NCBI RefSeq assembly: GCF_025147765.1
Contig: NZ_CP102265.1
Location: 3,585,957 to 3,649,956, forward strand
Origin: Blautia obeum ATCC 29174
GTDB taxonomy: Bacteria; Bacillota; Clostridia; Lachnospirales; Lachnospiraceae
Direction of reading: 5' to 3'
Length of the DNA: 64,000 nucleotides
The stretch's first letter is position 1. Each line of letters opens with the position of its first letter. The notes beneath the pieces are model-generated. The model was given only the letters and a program-made list of their open reading frames with translations, was not told the origin of the DNA and searched no databases. Below, in pieces: positions 8,704 through 16,164 of the stretch. Both the position numbers and the translations under genes were made by a program.

Positions 8704-8936
8704 ATAGGCTTCCTCCTTTAAGCAATAAGATATTCTCCATTTATTACTCAACGGACCAAAGGGAAATCAAATCCGCCTTATGAGCATCATGCCATCCATT
8801 CCGTAAGTGCCAAAGCTACACGAACAGCACGATTTCTATTCTGATCAGATCTGCTTTGTCGATCTGTGCATCCTTTTTTATCCTTTCACCAGCTACCACT
8901 CACTCTTTCCGGTATAAAAAATTCCGCTGTGATTAA

Positions 8937-9353
8937 TTAACATGATATTTCAATAGTTTCAAATACATCACCAGTCAGATCACAGATGTCCTGGATCTGG
9001 ATCTCGGTATCATCAATCCGTAAGTGGACTGATGGATCAAAAAATTCTACGGTTCCAGATAATGTATGGTACTGACCAATTAATGGATTCTTCCATGACT
9101 TTTGAAAATAAGTTGCCTGTATCTTCATTCCATATGCCAGGATTCTTAATTTCATATCCAGCTCATTTTTCTTTTCCTCAGATAAATCTCTTTTTGGTTC
9201 ATAAATGATTTCCTGTTGCCGGATTGTTTCATCCAATCCACGAAGTGCCGCAAATGGAGCAAACTGTTTTGCTCTGCGTCCTACATCCATGGGATGTCTC
9301 CTGGAAACCGGTCTTGGTAAATATAAATACGGTTGATATGCACTTGCCAGCAC
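8937..9353 (-). CDS. YolD-like protein
   Basis: About 138 residues. The N-terminal segment with GRRAKQFAPFAAL and a following long helix (DETIRQQEIIYEPKRDLSEE) is typical of the YolD-like family, which is found next to Y-family polymerases (such as YqjW/UvrX in Bacillus) and was suggested to be a UmuD-like partner. The gene follows the polymerase gene closely (polymerase stop at 9368). Start chosen at GTG 9353, 8 bases after AGGAGG; the GTG three codons earlier overlaps the ribosome site. Expected to act with the polymerase in error-prone replication across DNA damage. Confidence 0.85.
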   Translation of the reverse strand: MLASAYQPYLYLPRPVSRRHPMDVGRRAKQFAPFAALRGLDETIRQQEIIYEPKRDLSEEKKNELDMKLRILAYGMKIQATYFQKSWKNPLIGQYHTLSGTVEFFDPSVHLRIDDTEIQIQDICDLTGDVFETIEISC

Positions 9354-9367
9354 TTTTTGCACCTCCT

Positions 9368-10642
9368 CTAAGCACGGTGACCACCTATTTGCTCGTTGCG
9401 TTCTCTATAAGTAGAACACTCCAGCAGGTTGGAGCCCCGCATGATCGCATTCTTTCCATAACGCTGCTTTACATTCAATACTGCTTCCTGTAAATGCCGT
9501 TCCTTATCGGTCTGTTTGGGATCATCAAACAGGCTGTACTGCACATAACTTTCAGGAGCAACCCTGTTCGCACACACCTCGATTCTTCGGATTCCGGTAT
9601 ATCTGTCTGCAATCCTGCGATATAAATCTTCCACTGCATCTATGATCTTTTTGGAACTGTTACTTTCTCTTTCGAGTTTTACGGTTCCTTTGGATGCCTC
9701 ATGCTCATACCTGTGGTCATAGGCGATCCATAAGGTGAGAGAATTTGTTACCAGTCCTTTTTCAAACAGATCCAGGACCAGATTGTCTGTCATTTCCCTT
9801 ACGATCACAAGTGCTTCGTCAAAAGAATAATTTCGCATCAGCACCTGGCCATTCGATAGGCTGTGCTCTTCCGAATGATAGTTCTTGATGTCACTCATCC
9901 GGCATGTTTCATATCCCCATGCATGATCGATCAACAGCTCTGCATCAATCCCAAACATCTTATACAGCCAGTCTTCGGATCTTAAAGAAGCCATTGCAAT
10001 ATCGCCCATTGTATGGATTCCATAACCGGCTAGTTTTTTTTCAGTCCGGGATCCAATCCTCCAGAAGTCACTTAATGGTTTATGATCCCATAGCTGCTCT
10101 CTGTAAGAGAATTCATCCAGGATTCCAATATGGTCATCCACATGCTTTGCTACAATATCCATTGCGATCTTAGCAAGATACAGATTGGTTCCCACACCAG
10201 CGGTTGCAGTGATACCTGTTTCCTCCATAACCTCCTGCATAAGCTTTACCGCCATTTCTTTTGCAGTGAGATGATAAAGCTGCAGATAGTTTGTCACATC
10301 AATAAAACACTCATCGACACTGTACACATGGATATCTTCTTTTGAGACGTACCGCAGATAGATTCCATAGATCTTTGCGGAATAATCCATATACAGCTGC
10401 ATCCTTGGCATGGCTGTGATGTACTTCACACAATCCGGTATCTCATGGATCCGGCACCGGTTCTTGATGCCAAGAGATTTCATAGCCGGTGTGATTGCCA
10501 GGCAGATTGTTGACTTTGATCTGGTCGGATCTGCAACCACCAGGTTTGCTTTAAATGGATCCAGCCCACGTTCTACGCATTCCACAGAAGCATAAAAGGA
10601 CTTTAGATCAATACAGATAATAGAAGTCTGATCCTGACTCAC
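9368..10642 (-). CDS. Y-family DNA polymerase (UmuC/ImpB type)
   Basis: About 424 residues. The catalytic motifs are complete: CIDLKSFYASVE near residue 12 (first metal-binding Asp and steric-gate Tyr) and VYSVDECFIDV near 110 (Asp-Glu pair). A helix-hairpin-helix region (PLSDFWRIGSRTEKKLAGYG) and a little-finger domain follow. Translesion synthesis polymerase. Start: GTG at 10642 with GGGAGGTGA upstream; ATG at 10657, after AGAGGAAAG, is an alternative. A consensus promoter at 10822-10850 points toward it and has an XRE-type operator in its spacer, so its expression is probably controlled by the divergent XRE/ImmA pair. It forms a two-gene unit with YolD. Confidence 0.93.
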   Translation of the reverse strand: MSQDQTSIICIDLKSFYASVECVERGLDPFKANLVVADPTRSKSTICLAITPAMKSLGIKNRCRIHEIPDCVKYITAMPRMQLYMDYSAKIYGIYLRYVSKEDIHVYSVDECFIDVTNYLQLYHLTAKEMAVKLMQEVMEETGITATAGVGTNLYLAKIAMDIVAKHVDDHIGILDEFSYREQLWDHKPLSDFWRIGSRTEKKLAGYGIHTMGDIAMASLRSEDWLYKMFGIDAELLIDHAWGYETCRMSDIKNYHSEEHSLSNGQVLMRNYSFDEALVIVREMTDNLVLDLFEKGLVTNSLTLWIAYDHRYEHEASKGTVKLERESNSSKKIIDAVEDLYRRIADRYTGIRRIEVCANRVAPESYVQYSLFDDPKQTDKERHLQEAVLNVKQRYGKNAIMRGSNLLECSTYRERNEQIGGHRA

Positions 10643-10759
10643 ATTGTCACCTCCCATACGTCTTTCCTCTTTTTGTAACATGTATCCCATTTTGACTATC
10701 AATGATTGTCTATTCTTCCTGTTTTCATTGAATTACAGGAAATTCATTTCACATATCCA

Positions 10760-10788
10760 TTGACAAAAGAGGAAATATTGTGTATCTT
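10760..10788 (+). promoter_or_regulatory. Promoter candidate for the XRE-ImmA genes
   Basis: TTGACA (10760-10765), 17-bp spacer, TATCTT (10783-10788). It points right toward the XRE gene. Operator 1 starts four bases after the -10 box, so repressor bound there would block its own promoter. Confidence 0.55.
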
Positions 10789-10791
10789 ATA

Positions 10792-10884
10792 GGAAAGATG
10801 TTTCCCTTATCTGTGATTCACATTATAGGAGAGATATTTCCCTTTGTCAAGATTAATTTTTATTTTTTAGGAGACACATTTCCC
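10792..10884. promoter_or_regulatory. Three-operator array (GGARA-N5-TTTCCC)
   Basis: Three imperfect palindromes: GGAAAGATGTTTCCC (10792-10806), GGAGAGATATTTCCC (10828-10842) and GGAGACACATTTCCC (10870-10884). Starts are 36 and 42 bp apart. They lie in the divergent region between the polymerase and the XRE regulator, the normal place for a phage-like repressor to control both directions. Confidence 0.75.
10822..10850 (-). promoter_or_regulatory. Consensus promoter of the polymerase-YolD unit
   Basis: On the minus strand TTGACA (10850-10845), a 17-bp spacer and TATAAT (10827-10822), a perfect match to the sigma-A consensus. Operator 2 occupies most of the spacer. A promoter this strong must be repressed most of the time, which fits the neighbouring repressor and protease. 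Confidence 0.8.
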
Positions 10885-10943
10885 GTTTTGCCTTGAAGCG
10901 GCTAATGAAACTTATAAGACAAGGCTTAGAAAGAGGTATGTTT

Positions 10944-11363
10944 ATGACATTCGGTGAAAAAGTAAGATCATTAAGAAAAGAAAAAAAGATGAGTCAGCAG
11001 GAACTGGCCAGTATGGTTGGTGTTTCATATAGGACCATTCGATCCTGGGAAGTAGAAGGACGTTTTCCAAAACAAAATGTTCTGTATCAGAAACTGGCAG
11101 ATGCATTACAGTGTGACGTTTCTTATCTCATGAGTGAGAATGAAGCTTTTATCACAGAAGCATCCGAACAGTTTGGTAACCGTGGTGCCAGACAGGCTCA
11201 GCAGATTCTGGAACAGGCTGCAGCTATGTTTGCCGGTGGATCACTGACAGACGAAGATAAAATAGCTTTTATGGATGAGATCCAGAGCCTTTATCTGGAT
11301 TCCAAAAGACGTGCAAAGAAATTTACACCGAAAAAATATCTGAAAAACCAAGAGGAAAAATAA
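10944..11363 (+). CDS. XRE-family repressor
   Basis: 139 residues from the ATG with AGAGG upstream (MTFGEKVRSLRKEKKMSQQE); an in-frame reading from 10893 adds 17 poorly supported residues. Residues 4-58 form a Cro/CI-type helix-turn-helix (MSQQELASMVGVSYRTIRSW). The rest is helical, including a stretch around residues 75-105 that may dimerise. It is followed 91 bp later by an ImmA-type metalloprotease, the arrangement of ImmR-ImmA in ICEBs1, where the protease cuts the repressor on DNA damage. Here the likely target promoters are its own and that of the Y-family polymerase. Confidence 0.85.
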   Translation: MTFGEKVRSLRKEKKMSQQELASMVGVSYRTIRSWEVEGRFPKQNVLYQKLADALQCDVSYLMSENEAFITEASEQFGNRGARQAQQILEQAAAMFAGGSLTDEDKIAFMDEIQSLYLDSKRRAKKFTPKKYLKNQEEK

Positions 11364-11454
11364 TAGAAGGCGGGATTATTGTACACCTAATCTGTTACCT
11401 TATAGTTACAAGGATATTTCTGCCCTTTTATTTTTTACTTTTGAGGTGATTTAT

Positions 11455-11970
11455 TTGAGAAACACTTACATATATACAGAAACAAAGAAATTAATCAAGA
11501 AATATGGAACCCGAGATCCATTTGAGATCATGGATCAGATGAACATTGTTGTCGGGGAAACTTCCAGATATAAGACACTGAAAGGATATTGTTTTATGAG
11601 CTGCAAGACGATCTATGTCATGATCAGTAGTTTCCTTTCAGAAGAAGAAAAGATGATTGTTGCCGCTCATGAATTAGGACATATCATCCTGCATCGTTCC
11701 CAGCTGAAAATGGCTCCAATGCAAGATGATACACTCTATAATATGACGGATAATACAGAATACCAGGCCAATCTGTTTGCTGCCGATCTTCTGATTGATG
11801 ATGAGGAGATCGAAGATATGGTTCAGAACGAAGACCTGGATTATTTCGGACTCTGCAGTTCTCTGAATGCAACTCCGGAACTCATGAGCTTTAAACTATA
11901 CAGCCTGACAAAACGAGGCCAGGCTTATCATATGCCGATGGAGATTCAGAGTAATTTCCTGGCAAAATAA
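11455..11970 (+). CDS. ImmA/IrrE-type metalloprotease (anti-repressor)
   Basis: About 171 residues. HELGH at residues 72-76 is the zinc-binding HExxH motif, in the context IVAAHELGHIILHRS; NTEYQANLFAADLL further on carries the third ligand Glu, as in ImmA/IrrE (COG2856). Start TTG at 11455 chosen, 6 bases after GAGGTG; the GTG at 11446 overlaps that ribosome site. Proteins of this family cleave XRE repressors to switch on genes after DNA damage or quorum cues. The gene lies just after the XRE repressor. That the polymerase unit is the output is inferred from the shared operators. Confidence 0.88.
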   Translation: MRNTYIYTETKKLIKKYGTRDPFEIMDQMNIVVGETSRYKTLKGYCFMSCKTIYVMISSFLSEEEKMIVAAHELGHIILHRSQLKMAPMQDDTLYNMTDNTEYQANLFAADLLIDDEEIEDMVQNEDLDYFGLCSSLNATPELMSFKLYSLTKRGQAYHMPMEIQSNFLAK

Positions 11971-12035
11971 TAAAGGATAAGCGCATTCTACAATAAGAAA
12001 ACTATAGATTTATCTCACTGAAAGGAGGAACATTT

Positions 12036-12689
12036 ATGTCAAGACATCATATAGAAAAGGTAACTTGTCCTTCCTGCCATCATGAGGGGGATTTTGAACT
12101 CTGGGACAGTATTAATACTGCACTGGATCCTGAAATGAAAGAGAAGGTACTTAATCAATCTATTTTCCTTTATACCTGCCCGAGCTGTGGAGAGACCTTT
12201 CGTTTAAACTACTCCACACTCTATCACCAGATGGAAGATCTTGTCATGATTTATCTGGTTCCTGAATCAGAAGTAAAGAAGACATATGAAATATTTTATG
12301 AAAAAAATACTTTGGCTGATTATCGTACCGAAAAGTACTTATACCGGATTGTGACATCAGCAAATCAGCTCGTTGAAAAGATCCAGATCTTTGATGCAGG
12401 TAAAGATGACAGGGTAATGGAACTTGTTAAATTACTTGCGACAGATTCTATTCTCAAAAATGATCCCGATATAGAATTTGATGAACTGCGCTTTGCTGTC
12501 GACGACGACGGAACAAATATTCTTGTAATCATTAATAAGGGTGAGATTACTGGTGCAGTTGACATTGACAATATGTATGAATTTGCTTCTTCACACTGCA
12601 ATGATTTCAAGGATCTCCGCGATGATGATGAAATAGTTATCAATAGGGAGTGGATCCTTAACAAACTTGCCGAAGCAGAAAACGAATAG
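12036..12689 (+). CDS. CpXC-domain protein
   Basis: 217 residues. Two Cys pairs, CPSC near residue 11 and CPSC near 49, frame an N-terminal zinc-binding CpXC domain, a family named for this motif. The C-terminal half is acidic and has no recognised domain. AAAGGAGG lies 8 bases before the ATG. Function unknown. It is co-oriented with the XRE and ImmA genes (65 bp after ImmA) and ends before a strong hairpin, so it may be a third member of that unit. Confidence 0.75.
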   Translation: MSRHHIEKVTCPSCHHEGDFELWDSINTALDPEMKEKVLNQSIFLYTCPSCGETFRLNYSTLYHQMEDLVMIYLVPESEVKKTYEIFYEKNTLADYRTEKYLYRIVTSANQLVEKIQIFDAGKDDRVMELVKLLATDSILKNDPDIEFDELRFAVDDDGTNILVIINKGEITGAVDIDNMYEFASSHCNDFKDLRDDDEIVINREWILNKLAEAENE

Positions 12690-12723
12690 TATATTTGGTG
12701 GCTACACCCCCAAGCCCCTGTGG

Positions 12724-12775
12724 AATCAATAACGCCGGTACTGGATATCAAAATCCCGCACCGGCGTTATTGATT
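12724..12775. terminator. Bidirectional terminator
   Basis: Perfect 16-bp inverted repeat (AATCAATAACGCCGGT at 12724-12739, its complement at 12760-12775) with a 20-nt loop, between the convergent CpXC gene and the leftward cargo genes. Confidence 0.8.
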
Positions 12776-12805
12776 GTAATTATCTTACTTTGATATAATC
12801 ATAAA

Positions 12806-12833
12806 CTGTCAGCTCTGCAAACTTGAATTTATC
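12806..12833 (-). repeat. Cargo-gene leader repeat, degenerate copy A
   Basis: On the minus strand GATAAATTCAAGTTTGCAGA, then GCTGACAG. Resembles the first half of copies B and D (AATTCCAGTTTGGAGAATTG). It lies just past the 3' end of the 12851-13285 gene. Confidence 0.4.
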
Positions 12834-12850
12834 TTGCAATTAGAAACCAT

Positions 12851-13285
12851 TTATCTTGTATATGGTTCAGTGTCTTTTCCATCATATACAAATGCTTTTA
12901 TATCCGTATTTTCATCAACCTCAGCATGAATACCTACCGTGTATTCTTTATCTGTAACATTCTGAAAAGAATAGCAACCGCCAGCAGGAATACTGTCAGA
13001 TACAAGTTCCTGTTTTCCTTCACAGAGCAGATGTACAGTAATGTCAAAATCGTTTCTGTTCTGGACTGTCAACACGCCTGTATTAGACAAAATTTTTGCG
13101 TCAGAATATGTAATTACATAGGAATCAGGCGTTGACTTTTCCGCACAGACCACAGAACACTCCCACTGTGTCTTTGCTTTTGCTTTTCGATAGGCTTCCG
13201 AAGACTTATATGTTGAAAATATAATCATTGTACTTATAGCAAGAATGCCAATGATGACAAACGCTATTGTTACTTTTTTCTTCAC
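12851..13285 (-). CDS. Membrane-anchored extracytoplasmic protein, unknown
   Basis: About 144 residues from the GTG at 13285 (8 bases after GGAGG). Residues 1-25 form one membrane segment (KKKVTIAFVIIGILAISTMI). The remainder is a soluble, probably beta-rich domain outside the cell with three Cys, and a stretch VQNRNDFDITVHLL that resembles an immunoglobulin-like strand. No family recognised. It lies in a run of unrelated small genes, each preceded by a similar leader repeat, so it may be acquired cargo. Confidence 0.6.
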   Translation of the reverse strand: MKKKVTIAFVIIGILAISTMIIFSTYKSSEAYRKAKAKTQWECSVVCAEKSTPDSYVITYSDAKILSNTGVLTVQNRNDFDITVHLLCEGKQELVSDSIPAGGCYSFQNVTDKEYTVGIHAEVDENTDIKAFVYDGKDTEPYTR

Positions 13286-13293
13286 AACCATCA

Positions 13294-13343
13294 CCTCCAC
13301 ACACAAATCCCGGTTTTCTCAATTCTCCAAACTGGAATTTGGC
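13294..13343 (-). repeat. Cargo-gene leader repeat, copy B
   Basis: Minus strand: AATTCCAGTTTGGAGAATTG, then AGAAAACCGGGATTTGTGTG and GGAGG. It starts at the stop of the methyltransferase gene and ends in the ribosome site of the next gene. Confidence 0.6.
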
Positions 13344-13954
13344 TATTTCGTTGCAACAATACTTATCCAATGATTTTTTGCATTTGAATACGTTTTGATC
13401 TCTGTAAAACCCGCTTCTTTCAAAGCGGCAACAAGTTGTTTAGATGTGTAAATCTTCATACCATTGATCATCTTTGTCCATTTTTCATCTGCGGCATTCG
13501 TTCCGTCACTCTCGTTACAAATCAGGAATATGCCTTCGCTTTTCAGCACACGGTTGACCTCGGAAAAGCATTTTACTAATCCTGGCCAAAAGTAAACTGT
13601 TTCGAAGGCAGAAACATAATCAAAAGTCGCGTCAGAAAAGGGTACAGCAGATACATCTCCTTGAACTACATTACATTTCCCTTGTTTAATGGCGAGGGCG
13701 TTCAATTTTTGAGATTCTGCCACACTAACCTCAGAATAATCCATTCCTGTCACGTGGCCATTTCTACATCTATCAAGCCAGACCGCAATATTTGCTCCGC
13801 CGCCACAGCCAACGTCCAGAACTTCAGCATCAGACTTTGCGGAGATATTTGAGAATCCCCATTGCGATAATTTGGCGTGACCGCTGTTCATCATCTTCGT
13901 CATCAATTTTCCGCCGAAGCCTTGTGGCTTACGGGTATTTTCAAAAAATCTCAT
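13343..13954 (-). CDS. Class I SAM-dependent methyltransferase
   Basis: 203 residues from the ATG at 13954 (MRFFENTRKPQGFGG), 9 bases after GGAGG. VLDVGCGGGANIAVWL is the SAM-binding motif I, TGMDYSEVSV motif II, and FDYVSAFETVYFW the motif IV region (Methyltransf_11/25 type). The substrate cannot be told. Similar short methyltransferases are often found as mobile cargo in gut Firmicutes. The stop codon directly abuts the next leader repeat, a compact cassette-like layout. Confidence 0.88.
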   Translation of the reverse strand: MRFFENTRKPQGFGGKLMTKMMNSGHAKLSQWGFSNISAKSDAEVLDVGCGGGANIAVWLDRCRNGHVTGMDYSEVSVAESQKLNALAIKQGKCNVVQGDVSAVPFSDATFDYVSAFETVYFWPGLVKCFSEVNRVLKSEGIFLICNESDGTNAADEKWTKMINGMKIYTSKQLVAALKEAGFTEIKTYSNAKNHWISIVATK

Positions 13955-13965
13955 TACAGAATTCC

Positions 13966-14010
13966 TCCTCCACAAATACCGGTTTTCTTAATTCGACAAG
14001 AATTCTATAT
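13966..14010 (-). repeat. Cargo-gene leader repeat, copy C
   Basis: Minus strand: AATTCTTGTCGAATTAAGAA, then AACCGGTATTTGTGGAGGAG. It shares AAGAAAACCGGTATTTGTGG with copy B (one change) and supplies the ribosome site of the methyltransferase. Confidence 0.6.
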
Positions 14011-14098
14011 CTCTTCTTTAGCGATATTATGTATTTGGGTTCTTCCTCAGTCAATATATTAGATTCCTTTTTCATCTCCATCTATTTTTCTGTCCCCT

Positions 14099-14470
14099 TC
14101 AATAAAATATCTCATCCAAGTCGCGTATAGACACATCGCTTTTCCTATACCACTTTGCAAATTTTCGATATATCCTTGTCGGGGGAATTACCATACTTAG
14201 CAGCATCCATACACACATCCAAAAAATTCCTATAGTTGCACCAAAAGCACAGTAAATAAATTCTTTAAAAATAACAAGAAGAACAACTGATGGCACTATA
14301 AATCCAGCTAATACACCGATTAATTGAAACCAAAATGTAAATTTGTATGATCTTATAAATTTATTATAATTCTCCTCAAGTAATATTTCTTTTGCAAAAT
14401 CCTTCATGTCCAAGTTCTGTCGTAGATTTTCTAATGAAGCATTCGCTTGGATTAAGTCTCTTTTCTGCAT
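14099..14470 (-). CDS. Two-pass membrane protein, unknown
   Basis: About 123 residues from the ATG at 14470 (GGAGAAGTGAGG upstream). A charged N-terminal helix (residues 1-45) is followed by two membrane segments (about 48-70 and 77-97) and a basic tail ending in DVSIRDLDEIFY. No family recognised. It is preceded by leader repeat D. It could be a small immunity or envelope protein, but nothing in the sequence decides this. Confidence 0.6.
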   Translation of the reverse strand: MQKRDLIQANASLENLRQNLDMKDFAKEILLEENYNKFIRSYKFTFWFQLIGVLAGFIVPSVVLLVIFKEFIYCAFGATIGIFWMCVWMLLSMVIPPTRIYRKFAKWYRKSDVSIRDLDEIFY

Positions 14471-14526
14471 ATTCCTCACTTCTCCTAATTTTTTCTGCCT
14501 ATAAAAATTATCTTGTTACAACAATC

Positions 14527-14575
14527 TCCTCCTCAAATTTCAATTTTCTTGATTCTGTAAACTGGAAGTTATAGC
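14527..14575 (-). repeat. Cargo-gene leader repeat, copy D
   Basis: Minus strand: ACTTCCAGTTTACAGAATCA, then AGAAAATTGAAATTTGAGGA. Same architecture as copies B and C, ending in a GGAGG-like stretch, here about 60 bp upstream of the start it precedes. Confidence 0.55.
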
Positions 14576-14655
14576 CTGTCAGAGTAATATATCATACCAG
14601 ATTGTCATTCTAATAGAAATCCATCTTATTGCAAAGCATAAAATTTTTCTTTTCT

Positions 14656-15282
14656 CTAGAAAGTTTTTTCCCAGTCCTCATCTGTATATGAAACTTCTTC
14701 ATTCATTAGATTTCCGCCAACTACTAATTTCCCTGTATCGACATTATAAATATTTAGATAAATTGAATAATCAGGATTGCCATCTAATATCTGATACATG
14801 GCACAATATATAGCTGTTTTTCCAACGCATGAAAAAGCTTTTTTAAATGAAAGCTCTTGATCATAGTACATATTAATAGTGTTATATGAATCATTACAAC
14901 ACATATCATACTTCTGATTGATACCTGTTAATACTGCCTTTTGATCATCTATATGTTTTTCAACATATCCTTTCCAATACTCAATTTCTTCCTGAGTAGC
15001 AACCATATTAACTTGTCCGTCAATACATTCGATTTTCTGATAATTTCCGTCACTGTTTTCTTTAAGATAGTCAACTAGTGCTTCTTCATCATACCCAGAC
15101 AATCCTTCAAACTGTTCTGGAAAAACAATTTCTATTGTATCTTCTAAAACTGTAGGGTTCTTTATTACATTACTTTCCTTTTCGTTTACAGATTCCGTCA
15201 CAGTGTCTATTTCTTTACTACACGCCGTCAAGAATGTGCATACTAACACAACAACTAGTACAGTAAGAGTGCGTTTTTTCAT
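14656..15282 (-). CDS. Lipoprotein, unknown
   Basis: 208 residues. The signal sequence ends in a lipobox LTAC (Cys21), so the mature protein should be lipid-anchored on the outer face of the membrane. The mature part is acidic with a Cys-Cys pair (MCCNDSY) near residue 128 and two more Cys near 151-159. The family was not recognised. Start ATG at 15282 with a GGAGG-like site upstream. It is the last of the ICE cargo genes before the replication block. Confidence 0.75.
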   Translation of the reverse strand: MKKRTLTVLVVVLVCTFLTACSKEIDTVTESVNEKESNVIKNPTVLEDTIEIVFPEQFEGLSGYDEEALVDYLKENSDGNYQKIECIDGQVNMVATQEEIEYWKGYVEKHIDDQKAVLTGINQKYDMCCNDSYNTINMYYDQELSFKKAFSCVGKTAIYCAMYQILDGNPDYSIYLNIYNVDTGKLVVGGNLMNEEVSYTDEDWEKTF

Positions 15283-15446
15283 GATTTTTCCTCCGTTTTT
15301 TGCTATTCTCTGTATTCAAACAACATATCATAATCCTTAATTATGATTTTGTGCTGTTCCTCATCAGTTAAGTAATTCTCATTATTCTCTTTTGCAACTT
15401 CCGATTTGCACTTCAAATCGTTTTCTTTATTCTATCATAGCATCCA

Positions 15447-15845
15447 TTATTCCGCCATCAGTTTTTCGAACCAGGTATCCATGACAATGATAAACTGGCC
15501 TGCTCCTGGCAATTCTTGCAGCATTTCATCAAGAGTTTTCTGTTTCACATATTTCTGCACATACACCCAACAGGCAACGCTACTGGCTTCTGATACAATG
15601 TCAGCTATGGTTTTGCGCATAAGCTCTTCAAATTCAGTAATTTCTTCTTTTGGGACAACATCATACAGTGTTGGTGCCTGATGACTTAATTTTACGCTAT
15701 GTTCATTTGCATCTTTAAGCAGATTCTTAACTTTTTCTCTTGAATCCTCCGGTACTTTCATGTACTCCCACATAAATGCTACCACGTCGGACGGTGTGTC
15801 TTTTTTAAGTGGTGGTAACTGAATATAATCATTGTTTTCGCTCAT
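15447..15845 (-). CDS. Conserved ICE hypothetical protein
   Basis: 132 residues from the ATG at 15845, 8 bases after GAGGAGG. Soluble, mostly helical, starting MSENNDYIQLPPLKKDTPSD. No motif recognised. It sits 14 bp after a small membrane protein and downstream of the Rep gene, so it probably belongs to the Rep transcription unit. Function unknown. Confidence 0.6.
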   Translation of the reverse strand: MSENNDYIQLPPLKKDTPSDVVAFMWEYMKVPEDSREKVKNLLKDANEHSVKLSHQAPTLYDVVPKEEITEFEELMRKTIADIVSEASSVACWVYVQKYVKQKTLDEMLQELPGAGQFIIVMDTWFEKLMAE

Positions 15846-15858
15846 TTTCATATCCTCC

Positions 15859-16155
15859 TCACGATATAATAAAATCAATAATATGTTCTCTTGTCATGTC
15901 CAGTACAGTATCTACGAACACTCCTGCAAACAGGATCAGATACAGAATAACACTCAGCGCAAACAGGAATGCAACCTGTACCCAGTCATGGTAACAGTAT
16001 GCAGTTGCTATAATCAACAAGGTGAATATAAAACCAAGGATTCCCCTTACAACCGCATAAGTCTGTACTGCCATCTTCACTGCCAGACCGATCACAAAAA
16101 GGATCAGCCATACCGGCAGTAATAATATCTTTCCAGCAAGTTTTAAAATAAACAT
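15859..16155 (-). CDS. Small membrane protein (three hydrophobic segments)
   Basis: 98 residues from the ATG at 16155 (GGAGG 5 bases upstream; a GTG two codons earlier is less likely). Three membrane segments around residues 5-28, 38-55 and 62-85. No family recognised. It follows the Rep gene by 9 bp, hence the same operon. Confidence 0.65.
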   Translation of the reverse strand: MFILKLAGKILLLPVWLILFVIGLAVKMAVQTYAVVRGILGFIFTLLIIATAYCYHDWVQVAFLFALSVILYLILFAGVFVDTVLDMTREHIIDFIIS

Positions 16156-16164
16156 GTGCACCTC

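Noticed and set aside
12806..14575. CRISPR array
   Set aside because: The leader repeats are imperfect, spaced by whole genes, and no Cas genes are present.
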